DNA from: Oxobacter pfennigii
GTDB taxonomy: Bacteria; Bacillota; Clostridia; Clostridiales; Oxobacteraceae
Length of the DNA stretch: 64,000 nucleotides
Assembly (NCBI RefSeq): GCF_001317355.1
Contig: NZ_LKET01000029.1
Coordinates: 248,001-312,000 of the forward strand
Direction: 5' to 3'
Position 1 is the first letter of the stretch; every line of letters starts with the position of its first letter. The translations under genes were made by a program, and so were the position numbers. The notes under the pieces were generated by a model. That model did not search any database and was not told the origin of the DNA. It was given only the letters and a program-made list of their open reading frames with translations. This document shows positions 28,479-37,023 of this stretch, piece after piece.

Positions 28479-28532
28479 AATTCTCCCGCTAATAGATTCA
28501 TATTTATTTACAAATTGGATTTCGGGAGAATT
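28479..28532 (+). promoter_or_regulatory. Inverted repeat covering the cwlD ribosome site
   Basis: AATTCTCCCG (28479-28488) pairs perfectly with CGGGAGAATT (28523-28532), which contains the ribosome site just before ATG 28535. Folding would hide the site. Confidence 0.45.
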
Positions 28533-28534
28533 AA

Positions 28535-29287
28535 ATGAAAAGCATTTTTTTAGTAATAAATAAAAAGAAAATTATATTTTTAATCCTAATCCCTTTTATT
28601 ATTGCCATATTGTTTTCCTATTACTTAACCGTCGTATACTCGGAGGAGAATATGCTTGCCGGAAAGATTATAGTTGTGGATGCAGGTCATGGAGGAGTGG
28701 ACGGCGGGGCAAACAACAGCTACATATTAGAAAAGAATATCAACCTTGATGTGGCATTAAAGCTTCAGAAAAAACTGGAGATGAGCGGTGTAAAAGTCAT
28801 AATGACCAGAACAGAGGATGTGGATTTAAGTCGCTACGGTAAAATTGACAGGGAAAGATACAGAAGGGATCTGAAAGCCAGACTGAATTTAATAAATAAC
28901 TCCAATGCGGATATGTTTATAAGCATTCATGCCAATTCCAGCAGGAGCAATCCGTCAGCAAGAGGTATAATGACTTATTATTATAATTCCCACCCCCACA
29001 ACAAGAGCATAGCAAACATTTTTCAGGACATATTCAACAACGATGGATTCAGCTATGAGGGCAATACATATAAGGGCAATCATAGGCCCCAGGCTGGAAG
29101 ATATTATCTTCTTGCCTATTCAAAAATTCCCGGCCTTATAATTGAAACGGGATTCATCACTAATAAAATCGACCTTTTACTGCTTCAAGAAGAGGAATAC
29201 AGAGACTATTTAGCCGAAGTAATATATAAGGGCATAGTTGGTTATTTTACTTCCAGGGATAGCTTGCCTGATAGCCTTTATTTCTAA
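28535..29287 (+). CDS. cwlD: N-acetylmuramoyl-L-alanine amidase CwlD
   Basis: A zinc amidase of the Amidase_3 family. CwlD helps make the muramic-delta-lactam of spore cortex peptidoglycan, needed for germination. The 250-residue protein has an N-terminal membrane anchor or signal (about residues 10-32). Then come V-D-A-G-H-G-G (zinc His), E-K-N-I-N-L-D, F-I-S-I-H-A-N (second zinc His) and L-I-I-E-T-G-F (catalytic Glu). Length and the single-domain layout fit CwlD. The start is ATG 28535 with GGGAGAA upstream, lying in a possible hairpin. It indicates an endospore former. Confidence 0.88.
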   Translation: MKSIFLVINKKKIIFLILIPFIIAILFSYYLTVVYSEENMLAGKIIVVDAGHGGVDGGANNSYILEKNINLDVALKLQKKLEMSGVKVIMTRTEDVDLSRYGKIDRERYRRDLKARLNLINNSNADMFISIHANSSRSNPSARGIMTYYYNSHPHNKSIANIFQDIFNNDGFSYEGNTYKGNHRPQAGRYYLLAYSKIPGLIIETGFITNKIDLLLLQEEEYRDYLAEVIYKGIVGYFTSRDSLPDSLYF

Positions 29288-29376
29288 TCTGTTTTTAATC
29301 TTTCATTAATTATTCTCTAATGAGTGCCTTCTATAATAAAAACATAAGATAAATAAAAATTCCTGGAGGTAGTAAA

Positions 29377-29829
29377 ATGTCAATAAATATAGAACTGATT
29401 GATGAATTAAAAAAGAGAGCTAATGTGAGCTACGAGGATGCAAAAGAAGCTTTGGAAAAATGTGACGGAGATATAGTCAATGCGCTGATATATCTCGAAA
29501 AAAATAATAAAATTAAAGCTAAATATGGGAATGGAGAAAAAGCCTGTTTTTTTGATAAAGTTAAAGCTTTGATAAAAAGGGGAAATGAAATCAGATTTAT
29601 AATGCGTAAGGAAGAAAAGACTGTAATAGATGTGTCCTTAAACGTTTTCATATTAATAGCAATACTGACATTCCATGTATCTGTCGTCGGCCTACTTCTG
29701 GCACTGCTGTTTGGGTACAGGTTTAAATTCGAAACAAATAAAGGGGAAGATGTGCAGGTAAATCAGACATTGGATAAGGTACAAGATGGTATACAAAATA
29801 TGAAAAATAATATAATGAGCGAAATTTAA
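29377..29829 (+). CDS. DUF4342 protein with N-terminal UBA-like domain
   Basis: A 150-residue protein. Residues 1-45 form a three-helix UBA/EF-Ts-like domain (E-L-K-K-R-A-N-V-S-Y-E-D-A-K-E-A-L-E ... D-I-V-N-A-L-I-Y-L-E-K). A central region resembling DUF4342 holds one or two membrane segments (about 88-112, V-F-I-L-I-A-I-L-T-F). The tail is amphipathic. The ribosome site is GGAGGTAG before ATG 29377. Its function is unknown. It sits alone between cwlD and a two-component pair, closed by a terminator. Confidence 0.75.
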   Translation: MSINIELIDELKKRANVSYEDAKEALEKCDGDIVNALIYLEKNNKIKAKYGNGEKACFFDKVKALIKRGNEIRFIMRKEEKTVIDVSLNVFILIAILTFHVSVVGLLLALLFGYRFKFETNKGEDVQVNQTLDKVQDGIQNMKNNIMSEI

Positions 29830-29875
29830 GCTTGAGAATATATCTACCGGTAAGAATTAGTATAATGCTGAAATA

Positions 29876-29898
29876 GCCTACTTTTATAGTAGGCATTT
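29876..29898 (+). terminator. Terminator after DUF4342 gene
   Basis: Stem GCCTACT (29876-29882) / AGTAGGC (29888-29894), then ATTTTAGTTT. Confidence 0.72.
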
Positions 29899-30005
29899 TA
29901 GTTTGCTATAATAGCAATAGATGGTATTGCCGTTATAGGATATACTATAAGTGCTTGTATATTCATGGTATTAAGTTTGTTTATCTGATGTGGAGGAAAA
30001 TGGGT

Positions 30006-30692
30006 GTGGCTAGTCAAAAAATTCTTATAGTGGAAGATGAAATAAAAATTGCAAGATTTCTGGAATTAGAACTCAATCATGAAGGATATCTGGTGGAGCA
30101 GGTTAATGACGGCAGGGAAGGGCTTAAAAAAGCTCTCGAGGGAGAATTCGATTTGATTGTTCTGGATATCATGCTTCCCAAAATGAATGGCATGGAGGTT
30201 TTAAGGAGGCTGAGGCAAAGCTCCGAGGTACCTGTTATCATGCTTACTGCCAGAGATGAAACCATGGATAAAGTAATGGGTCTCGACATGGGGGCAAATG
30301 ACTATGTGACAAAACCTTTCGCCATTGAAGAATTGCTTGCCAGGATAAGAGCAGCATTAAAAAGAAAATCAACTCAAAACATAAAACCCAATGTACTTCA
30401 ATTGGGTAATCTGAAACTGGATTTGGACAGACATGCTCTTATGTATAATAATGAACCGGTAGAGCTCACAAAAAGAGAATTTGACCTCCTCCGGTATTTT
30501 ATGGAGAACAAAAACATTGTAATTACCAGGGAAAAGGCTCTTCAGGCAGTATGGGGCTATGATTATATGGGTGATACCAACGTTGTTGATGTATATATAC
30601 GATATTTAAGAAGCAAAATTGATGACAGGTATAATATAAAATTGCTCCATACTGTACGAGGGGTGGGATATATTCTAAAGGATGAAAAATAG
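30006..30692 (+). CDS. OmpR-family response regulator
   Basis: A 228-residue regulator. The receiver domain (about 1-118) has I-L-I-V-E-D-E at its start, phospho-Asp in I-V-L-D-I-M-L-P and Lys in V-T-K-P-F. The winged-helix DNA-binding domain (about 130-228) includes E-L-T-K-R-E-F-D-L-L and V-D-V-Y-I-R-Y-L-R-S-K-I-D. I prefer GTG 30006, with GGAGG (29992-29996) 9 bases upstream; ATG 30000 is too close to that site. It overlaps the kinase gene by 11 bases. A perfect 7-bp inverted repeat, TTGCTAT-A-ATAGCAA (29903-29917), lies in the promoter region. Confidence 0.92.
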   Translation: MASQKILIVEDEIKIARFLELELNHEGYLVEQVNDGREGLKKALEGEFDLIVLDIMLPKMNGMEVLRRLRQSSEVPVIMLTARDETMDKVMGLDMGANDYVTKPFAIEELLARIRAALKRKSTQNIKPNVLQLGNLKLDLDRHALMYNNEPVELTKREFDLLRYFMENKNIVITREKALQAVWGYDYMGDTNVVDVYIRYLRSKIDDRYNIKLLHTVRGVGYILKDEK

Positions 30693-32238
30693 ATATTATT
30701 TTATAAAATCCCTTCTGCCTGCAATAAGGCAGATTTTTGCATTGTTTATTTTATTTGTTAAAAAATCAGTTTCATTGATAGTTGAATTGAAAGACAGTTT
30801 TATGGAAAAGTTACGGTTTTCATTGACCTTTAAAATTACAATAGTATATTTTTCTATAATGAACAGAATTTTAATCTTTATAACCATACTTATAACAGTA
30901 GGGTTTGCGTTATATTTAGGATGGAACTCCCAGAAGAATATGCAAAGAGACTATATATTCATTTCAAATTATCTTAATGAAAATATGGATACACCGATAG
31001 ATAAAATTGATGACCTATCAAGAAGTGATAATATTTCAGTTGCAATATTTGATGAAAATGGAAATGTTTTATATACAAACGGAGATGAGCTGTCTGGAGC
31101 AGTTTTTTACAGTGAAGATGTACGAAAAGATGTAATGCATTTGAATAATAACTATATGTTAATATGGGATAAGGCTGCTGTTAATGTGAACTGGAGCCAG
31201 CCATATGATATAAATAACAACTTCGGGTATGCAATGCTTCGTACCGGTCAAGGTAATTGGCGGTCGAAGATTGTGTATATTCAAATAAAAGACAGGCTGG
31301 TAATTGAAACAATGAGTACGGCAGCTTTAGGCGGCGGGCTGCTGGTTTTGAATATAATATTTTCAATTATGATGCTGATTATCGGAAGCAGGGCCAGCAT
31401 AAAAGCTTTAAAACCTATTGAAACCATGACAAAAACTGTTGAAAATATAACCATTAATGAACTGGGTATTAGGCTGGATATAAGAGGTTCTCAGGACGAA
31501 CTTAAAGATCTGGCAAAAACTTTTAATAATATGCTGGACAGGATACAGCGCTCCTATGAACAGCAAAACCAATTTGTATCCGATGCATCCCATGAGTTAA
31601 GGACACCTATTTCAGTTATTCAGGGATATATAAATCTGCTCGACAGATGGGGAAAAGATGACAAGAACATACTGGAAGAATCCATATCTGCAATAAAGAG
31701 CGAGTCCGAGAACATGAAATCGCTGATAGAAAAACTGCTTTTTCTCGCCAGAAGTGATAAGAACACCCAGAAGATTGAAAAGGAAGAGTTCTATATAAAC
31801 GAGTTGATAGATGAAATTATAAAAGAATCAAGGCTTATTGATGATACTCATGAAATAAAGAGTGAAAGAAATGATACAGTAACGATTACTGCTGACCGCA
31901 AGCTTTTAAAAGAAGCTTTAAGGGTATTTACGGATAATAGTATAAAATATACTCCTCAGGGCGGAGAAATCAAAATAAATAGCGGTTTACAGAATAGTAA
32001 ATTGCTGATATCTATAGAAGATAACGGAATAGGAATCTCAAAAGAAGACCTGCCTCATATTTTTGACAGGTTTTACAGGGTAGATAAATCCAGGACCAAA
32101 GAAACAGGGGGAACTGGATTGGGGCTGGCTATAGCGAAGTGGATTATACAAAAGCATAATGGTCAAATATCAGTTCAAAGTACAGTTAATAAGGGCACAA
32201 AAATAGAAATTGTTCTTCCGGTTTCCGTAACATTTTAG
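30682..32238 (+). CDS. Sensor histidine kinase, HAMP type
   Basis: A 518-residue membrane kinase. An unusual N-terminal extension of about 55 residues precedes the first membrane segment (about 60-80). An extracytoplasmic sensor domain spans about 81-210, and a second membrane segment lies at about 212-235. Then come a HAMP linker, the phospho-acceptor His in S-D-A-S-H-E-L-R-T-P-I and a HATPase domain (D-N-S-I-K-Y-T, D-N-G-I-G-I, G-G-T-G-L-G-L-A-I). The ATG overlaps the regulator gene; the true start may be a later one, near 30802, since the ribosome site here is weak. It forms the cognate pair of the preceding regulator. Confidence 0.9.
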   Translation: MKNRYYFIKSLLPAIRQIFALFILFVKKSVSLIVELKDSFMEKLRFSLTFKITIVYFSIMNRILIFITILITVGFALYLGWNSQKNMQRDYIFISNYLNENMDTPIDKIDDLSRSDNISVAIFDENGNVLYTNGDELSGAVFYSEDVRKDVMHLNNNYMLIWDKAAVNVNWSQPYDINNNFGYAMLRTGQGNWRSKIVYIQIKDRLVIETMSTAALGGGLLVLNIIFSIMMLIIGSRASIKALKPIETMTKTVENITINELGIRLDIRGSQDELKDLAKTFNNMLDRIQRSYEQQNQFVSDASHELRTPISVIQGYINLLDRWGKDDKNILEESISAIKSESENMKSLIEKLLFLARSDKNTQKIEKEEFYINELIDEIIKESRLIDDTHEIKSERNDTVTITADRKLLKEALRVFTDNSIKYTPQGGEIKINSGLQNSKLLISIEDNGIGISKEDLPHIFDRFYRVDKSRTKETGGTGLGLAIAKWIIQKHNGQISVQSTVNKGTKIEIVLPVSVTF

Positions 32239-32333
32239 TGCTTAAAAGCGTCTACAATAATATTAGCGGTCCGAAAAGCAAGATAAATATTATGGTTAAA
32301 GACAGACATGCTTTAAACAGCGGGAGGCGGCTT

Positions 32334-33617
32334 ATGTTGAACAGATACATTTTATTAATTATACTATTCATCACGCTCATCTTTATGGCAGGGTGCAGTA
32401 CAGGTGAAAAATCCAATGATATAGCTGGCGGGGGCGGGGAGACTGTCCAGCCGGCAAAACCTGACGGGAAAGATTTAAAGCCTTCCATACAGCCTTCTCC
32501 GACTCCAGTAATAGATACAATAAAAGCTGAGCTGGAGAAAATGACGCTGGATGAAAAAATAGGTCAGATGGTTATATCCGGGGTGGATGGATATTCCATA
32601 AGCAATACTACTGTTAAACTGATAGAAGATTATCATGTAGGCGGTTTTATAATATTAGGCGAGAATGTAAAAAGTACAAATCAGCTTTTGGATATGGTTA
32701 ATTCTTTAAAGGCAAGGAATGCTGCAAACAAAATACCGTTATTTTTATCCATTGATCAGGAGGGCGGCAGAATAGACAGGATGCCTGCCGACTTCAAAAG
32801 GCTTCCGGCTAATAAGGCTATAGGCGCTGTAGGCAGTGAGGAGTTTTCTTATAATATAGGGAAGATTATATCCCAGGAGCTGAATGCATTTGGCTTCAAC
32901 ATGGACTTTGCACCTGTGCTGGATATTAACAGCAACCCTAAAAACCCCATAATTGGCGACAGGTCATTTGGCGGCAGTGCAGATATAGTTACTATATTGG
33001 GCATTCAGACCATGAAAGGTATAGGGTCAGGAGGGATTATTCCTGTAGTAAAGCATTTCCCAGGTCATGGGGATACTTTGGTAGATTCACATGTGGGCCT
33101 GCCTGCAGTATATAATGATATAGAAAGGCTTAAAAGCTTTGAATTAGTTCCTTTTACCCAGGCAGTAAAAGATGAGGTTGATGCAGTAATGGTAGCCCAC
33201 ATATTGCTGCCTGAAATAGACCCGCAATACCCTTCATCTATGTCAAAAATAATAATTACCGATATTTTAAGAAAGGATTTAAATTTTGACGGGGTTGTAA
33301 TTACCGATGATATGACTATGGGAGCTATCACCAAAAACTATGATATTGGTGATGCGTCAGTTAAGTCTGTCAGTGCAGGAAGTGATATTATACTGGTATG
33401 CCATGTTTTCGATAACGAAGTTGCTGTAATTAATAGTTTAAAAATGGCGGTGCAAAATGGGACACTATCTGAGGAAAGGATAAACCAAAGTATTTACAGG
33501 ATATTGAAGCTAAAGGACAAATATAAAATCAATGATAATAAAATTGACTCAATAGATGTTGAAAGTATAAATAATAAAATCGACAGCATATTAAAAATAT
33601 ATATGCCGGGTAAATGA
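32334..33617 (+). CDS. nagZ: Beta-N-acetylhexosaminidase lipoprotein (GH3)
   Basis: A family 3 glycoside hydrolase removing N-acetylglucosamine from peptidoglycan fragments in wall recycling. The 427-residue protein has a lipoprotein signal ending M-A-G-C (Cys21), then a Gly/Pro-rich linker. The GH3 domain has S-I-D-Q-E-G-G-R, K-H-F-P-G-H-G-D-T and V-V-I-T-D-D-M-T-M-G-A-I, whose first Asp is the probable nucleophile. ATG 32334 has GGGAGGCGG just upstream; an in-frame GTG at 32238 overlaps the kinase stop and would spoil the signal peptide. It lies downstream of the two-component pair and is possibly cotranscribed, suggesting wall-stress control. Confidence 0.88.
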   Translation: MLNRYILLIILFITLIFMAGCSTGEKSNDIAGGGGETVQPAKPDGKDLKPSIQPSPTPVIDTIKAELEKMTLDEKIGQMVISGVDGYSISNTTVKLIEDYHVGGFIILGENVKSTNQLLDMVNSLKARNAANKIPLFLSIDQEGGRIDRMPADFKRLPANKAIGAVGSEEFSYNIGKIISQELNAFGFNMDFAPVLDINSNPKNPIIGDRSFGGSADIVTILGIQTMKGIGSGGIIPVVKHFPGHGDTLVDSHVGLPAVYNDIERLKSFELVPFTQAVKDEVDAVMVAHILLPEIDPQYPSSMSKIIITDILRKDLNFDGVVITDDMTMGAITKNYDIGDASVKSVSAGSDIILVCHVFDNEVAVINSLKMAVQNGTLSEERINQSIYRILKLKDKYKINDNKIDSIDVESINNKIDSILKIYMPGK

Positions 33618-33671
33618 GTAAAAAGCAATGGAAGCTTAATGATACGTTATAATACTCATTAGGACTGGAAA

Positions 33672-33701
33672 TTGACTGTAATATATTATTTATGATATAA
33701 T
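33672..33701 (+). promoter_or_regulatory. Promoter of the ABC-F leader transcript
   Basis: TTGACT (33672-33677), 18-base spacer, TATAAT (33696-33701) with a TGA extended -10. It lies about 450 bases before the ABC-F start codon, so the mRNA has a long leader. Confidence 0.7.
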
Positions 33702-33740
33702 TATTCAAAACAAAGAAGATTAAAGGAGGACATTCTATCT

Positions 33741-33764
33741 ATGTATTCTGTTCGTTTAAGATAA
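33741..33764 (+). CDS. Leader peptide MYSVRLR upstream of ABC-F gene
   Basis: A seven-codon ORF (Met-Tyr-Ser-Val-Arg-Leu-Arg, stop) behind a full AAAGGAGG site (33722-33729; spacing 11). The terminal Arg-Leu-Arg matches the +X+ motif known from ErmDL-type macrolide-dependent stalling peptides. The same Tyr-Ser-Val-Arg-Leu-Arg sequence occurs in the leader of the MFS exporter at 44727. Confidence 0.6.
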   Translation: MYSVRLR

Positions 33765-33835
33765 GCCAGCAATAAAAGAGCGGTAATATCATCCACAATA
33801 GTGAGCTTTTTTGTTGTACTTATTTTACGAGTTGG

Positions 33836-33894
33836 GACATAGATACGGGTGAAGTGTAACCATCTGAGGTTATATGGTTTACCTATGTCTTTTT
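33836..33894 (+). terminator. Leader terminator 1 of ABC-F gene
   Basis: GACATAG (33836-33842) pairs with CTATGTC (33883-33889). An inner imperfect stem GTAACCAT/ATGGTTTAC adds to it, and TTTTT follows. Confidence 0.65.
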
Positions 33895-34083
33895 AACGTT
33901 GATATGCAGACTAAAGCTCCCACTGCGGATTTTAGTCTGCATTTTTTATTGCCTGTAAACATAGGCCGCGTGTTTTCCCGAAAGGGAGCATCATATCTCT
34001 GGCTATGCTTATTGGGCTTAACAATGAAAGTTTTTAGGAGGAACATTTATGTATTATATTTTCATATAATCCTTCCTGCTTAA
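33874..34083 (+). CDS. Possible second leader ORF reading through the terminators
   Basis: A 69-codon frame starts at ATG 33874, with GAGGT four bases upstream. It runs through the 3' arm of terminator 1 and all of terminator 2 (M-V-Y-L-C-L-F-N-V-D-M-Q-T-K-A...). Ribosomes on it would disrupt both hairpins. From memory, tet(M) leaders of Tn916-type elements have a similar layout; I could not check this. It may be partly or wholly non-coding. Confidence 0.35.
   Translation: MVYLCLFNVDMQTKAPTADFSLHFLLPVNIGRVFSRKGASYLWLCLLGLTMKVFRRNIYVLYFHIILPA
33904..33947 (+). terminator. Leader terminator 2 of ABC-F gene
   Basis: Perfect 12-bp arms 33904-33915 and 33931-33942, then a T-run. A strong intrinsic terminator about 200 bases before the ABC-F start, so the gene is probably controlled by attenuation. 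Confidence 0.8.
34049..34069 (+). CDS. Short leader ORF MYYIFI
   Basis: ATG 34049 follows AGGAGG (34036-34041) by 7 bases and reads Met-Tyr-Tyr-Ile-Phe-Ile-stop, 80 bases before the ABC-F start. A CGCAGG/CCCTGCG hairpin lies between them. A second-level translational control is possible. Confidence 0.45.
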   Translation: MYYIFI

Positions 34084-34148
34084 ATCGCAGGGTTTTCCCT
34101 GCGTACAGGTAAATGAAAACGTGCGATTTTTAGACGGGAGGAAATAAA

Positions 34149-35612
34149 ATGGAATCAATAATAAAAGCAAAAGACATTCGCCTGGAATACACAGGGCGTG
34201 ATATTTTAGATATTGATGAAATAGAATTATATGATTATGATCGTATTGGTTTGGTGGGGCCAAATGGTGCGGGAAAGAGCACCTTATTTAAAGTACTCTT
34301 GGGTGAACTGACTCTGCCAGGATGTAAAATAAGTCGTTTCGGACAATTTGCTTACATTCCGCAATTAGATCAAGCAGTTTTGCAGGAGGTCAAAGATTTT
34401 GCACTTATGGGCAAACTGAATGTTGAACAATTAGAGGTACAAACCATGAGTGGCGGTGAAGAAACAAGACTTAAAATAGCACAGGCTCTTTCAGAACAGG
34501 TACATGGTATTTTGGCAGATGAACCTACCAGCCATTTAGACCGTGAGGGGATCGAATTTTTAGTCGGCCAGTTAAAATATTTTTCCGGTGCCTTGCTGGT
34601 TATCAGCCATGACCGCTATTTCCTTGATGAGGTGGTGGATAAAATATGGGAACTGAAGGACGGTAAAATCACGGAGTATTGGGGGAACTATTCCGATTAT
34701 CTTCGTCAGAAAGACGAGGAACGTAAAAGCCAGTCTTCAAAATATCAACAATTTGTTGCGGAACGTGACCGGCTGGAACAGGCTGTGGAAGAGAAACGTA
34801 AACAAGCACGTAAAATAGAACAGAAAGCCAAAGGTGTTTCAAAGAAAAATAATTCTGAAAGTGGCGGGCGCTTAGCCCATCAGAAAACAATTGGAAGTAA
34901 GCAAAAAACATTGTATAATGCTGCTAAATCTATGGAACATAGAATTGCAGCTTTGGGAGACGTGGAAGCTCCAGAAAATATCCGCAGTATCCGTTTCCGG
35001 CAGAGTGAAGCATTGGCACTCCATAATCCCTATCCGATTACCGGCACAGAAATCAATAAAAGGTTTGGGGATAAGGTGTTGTTTGAAAAAGCATCTTTTA
35101 GCATACCCCTTGGGGCAAAGGTGGCGCTGACCGGTGGGAATGGTGCAGGAAAAACAACTTTGCTTCAGATGATCTTAAACCATGAAGAGGGTATTTCGAT
35201 TTCACCTAAGGCTGAAATAGGTTACTTTGCCCAAAATGGTTATAGATACAACCGTAATCAGGAGATCATAGAATTTATGCAGGAGGATTGTGATTACAAT
35301 GTGTCAGAAATTCGTTCAGTGCTGGCCTCGATGGGTTTTGTACAAAATGATATTACCAAAAGGTTATCTGTTTTAAGCGGCGGCGAAATTATTAAATTGC
35401 TGCTGGCTAAAATGCTCATGGGCAGGTATAATATCTTGTTAATGGACGAACCGAGCAACTTCCTTGACCTGCCAAGTCTAGAGGCGCTGGAGATGCTGAT
35501 GAAAGGGTATGCCGGAACCATTGTGTTTATCACTCACGATAAACGGCTGCTTGATAATGTGGCTGATATGATTTATGAAATCAAAGATAAAAGATTGAAC
35601 TTAATCCGATAA
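34149..35612 (+). CDS. ABC-F ribosomal protection protein
   Basis: A 487-residue protein with two ABC ATPase domains and no membrane segment, the ABC-F layout. Domain 1 has [17 protein letters not shown] and D-E-P-T-S-H-L-D. Domain 2 has [14 protein letters not shown] and [10 protein letters not shown] charged linker with a lysine-rich coiled coil (about residues 185-260) would reach the peptidyl-transferase centre. ABC-F proteins of this size and with attenuated leaders (Vga, Lsa, VmlR and CplR types) expel lincosamides, pleuromutilins, streptogramin A or macrolides from ribosomes. ATG 34149 follows GGGAGG. The drug class is inferred from family and leader only. Confidence 0.88.
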   Translation: MESIIKAKDIRLEYTGRDILDIDEIELYDYDRIGLVGPNGAGKSTLFKVLLGELTLPGCKISRFGQFAYIPQLDQAVLQEVKDFALMGKLNVEQLEVQTMSGGEETRLKIAQALSEQVHGILADEPTSHLDREGIEFLVGQLKYFSGALLVISHDRYFLDEVVDKIWELKDGKITEYWGNYSDYLRQKDEERKSQSSKYQQFVAERDRLEQAVEEKRKQARKIEQKAKGVSKKNNSESGGRLAHQKTIGSKQKTLYNAAKSMEHRIAALGDVEAPENIRSIRFRQSEALALHNPYPITGTEINKRFGDKVLFEKASFSIPLGAKVALTGGNGAGKTTLLQMILNHEEGISISPKAEIGYFAQNGYRYNRNQEIIEFMQEDCDYNVSEIRSVLASMGFVQNDITKRLSVLSGGEIIKLLLAKMLMGRYNILLMDEPSNFLDLPSLEALEMLMKGYAGTIVFITHDKRLLDNVADMIYEIKDKRLNLIR

Positions 35613-35908
35613 ACTAATTTATCTGGGTATATAAAAGATGAAAAGGGAGAAATCATTCTATGGCGGAACTGGTATGAAGAAAAGTGTTTAATAATCTTGT
35701 AGCTTAAGAGGTATCCTTAAGGAAAATTCTTAAGAGGACGGTTAATATTGACACATAGAGGGTCTTCCAATTCATAACTCAGTTGGAAGGCCCTACCCCT
35801 ATCCTATAGGGCTTGGCAGTCAAACTATTAATTATCGGCCCATAATATTTTGATGACTGATACAATAAATAATAAACATCATATAAGATGCGATATTGTG
35901 CTCAAAGG
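35613..35908. other. 296-bp region after ABC-F gene
   Basis: Three CTTAAG palindromes occur within about 40 bases (35703-35743). A hairpin at 35760-35770/35783-35793 (GGGTCTTCCAA / TTGGAAGGCCC) lies before the convergent proC-like gene and probably terminates transcription. A five-codon ATG frame near 35659 has no evident meaning. Confidence 0.5.
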
Positions 35909-36742
35909 TTATCCGCGTACACGGCTGATGATTGATTGCTGAATTTCAATAGAAATTTCTTTAGTTCGGGCAATTCCTTTTTTTAATGCAACATCAAAGG
36001 GTACACCATTTGCCAGGCTGTTGATAATGGCATCGGTAACCCCTCCTTTTGTAATCATCCTCTCGATATATTTCTTTTTGTCTAAGCTGCTATGAAAATG
36101 GGGCAAAGCCTTTAGTGCCCAGGCATAAAGTTCCGAAATAAGGGGATATTCCATTCCAATTCTCTCAACAGCCATTTTACGTTCTGCTGAATTTTCTGAC
36201 TTCAATAATGCCGCAGGCATACAAACGCCGGCAGTAAAGATGTCCAGATCATTTTCTGACATAACTTTAATATGCGTTAAATTTATTGAACGTACTAGTA
36301 ATTTTAAATGCTCATGCTCTGGATATATAGCTGCTATACCTTTTCCGGATACTATGGTGTCCGGTCCGCTGCACATCATCCGATACACATCCATACTTAA
36401 TATCCTGTTTAACAGTTCTATAGGTACTCCTGCCATACATGAAACAATAAGGACTTTGCTTGACACCACAGTTTCCTTTAGTTCAAGAATATCCTGGGGC
36501 CTTACTGTGATCAAAACAATCCCCGATTCTTGGAACAGTCTTTGATTTGTAGTAAGGCATGAAGCCAGACCCTGCACTTCAAGTTTTTGATAAGTGAGAG
36601 GATTTCCTTTATATGAAATGAGAAGATTTTCTTTCTCAAGCCCCTGGTTGACCAGTGATCCTGCCATTGCCTGTCCCAAATGGCCACATCCAATGATTCC
36701 AACTTTAAGGTTATTTAGTAACTCCAGGTTTATCCCGCCCAA
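35909..36742 (-). CDS. Pyrroline-5-carboxylate reductase-like protein
   Basis: A 277-residue NAD(P)-binding protein of the P5C reductase fold. A Rossmann motif V-G-I-I-G-C-G-H-L-G-Q-A-M-A lies near residues 14-27, followed by V-L-I-T-V-R-P-Q-D and V-S-C-M-A-G-V-P. The C-terminal dimerisation helices include I-T-K-G-G-V-T-D-A-I in place of the usual P-G-G-T-T. The substitutions mean proline synthesis is not certain; it may be a specialised paralogue. The start is TTG 36742, supported by AAAGGAG (36752-36758) 9 bases upstream. It is leftward and monocistronic. Confidence 0.75.
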   Translation of the reverse strand: MGGINLELLNNLKVGIIGCGHLGQAMAGSLVNQGLEKENLLISYKGNPLTYQKLEVQGLASCLTTNQRLFQESGIVLITVRPQDILELKETVVSSKVLIVSCMAGVPIELLNRILSMDVYRMMCSGPDTIVSGKGIAAIYPEHEHLKLLVRSINLTHIKVMSENDLDIFTAGVCMPAALLKSENSAERKMAVERIGMEYPLISELYAWALKALPHFHSSLDKKKYIERMITKGGVTDAIINSLANGVPFDVALKKGIARTKEISIEIQQSIISRVRG

Positions 36743-36859
36743 ACAATTCCACTCCTTTCGTCATTTATCATACCCATATACTACTGCAAGAGTAAGAGTA
36801 GGTCAACGATTGCCGAATATATGGAAGAATAACTTTTTAATAAATAATATTCCTGATGG

Positions 36860-36888
36860 TTGACAAACTATAGATATAATTATATTAT
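36860..36888 (+). promoter_or_regulatory. Promoter upstream of the flavoprotein gene
   Basis: A perfect TTGACA (36860-36865), 17-base spacer, TATTAT (36883-36888), about 135 bases before the start codon. Confidence 0.65.
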
Positions 36889-37023
36889 GTTTATTATATA
36901 ATAGATAAAAATAATATAAGTTTATAAATTTGTGTTAAGTGATTTAAAACATTTTTATAGGAATAACATAAGAAAAAAATAATTTAGTAAAGAGTATTTT
37001 TGTGCAAAGGGGAAAATAAATAG

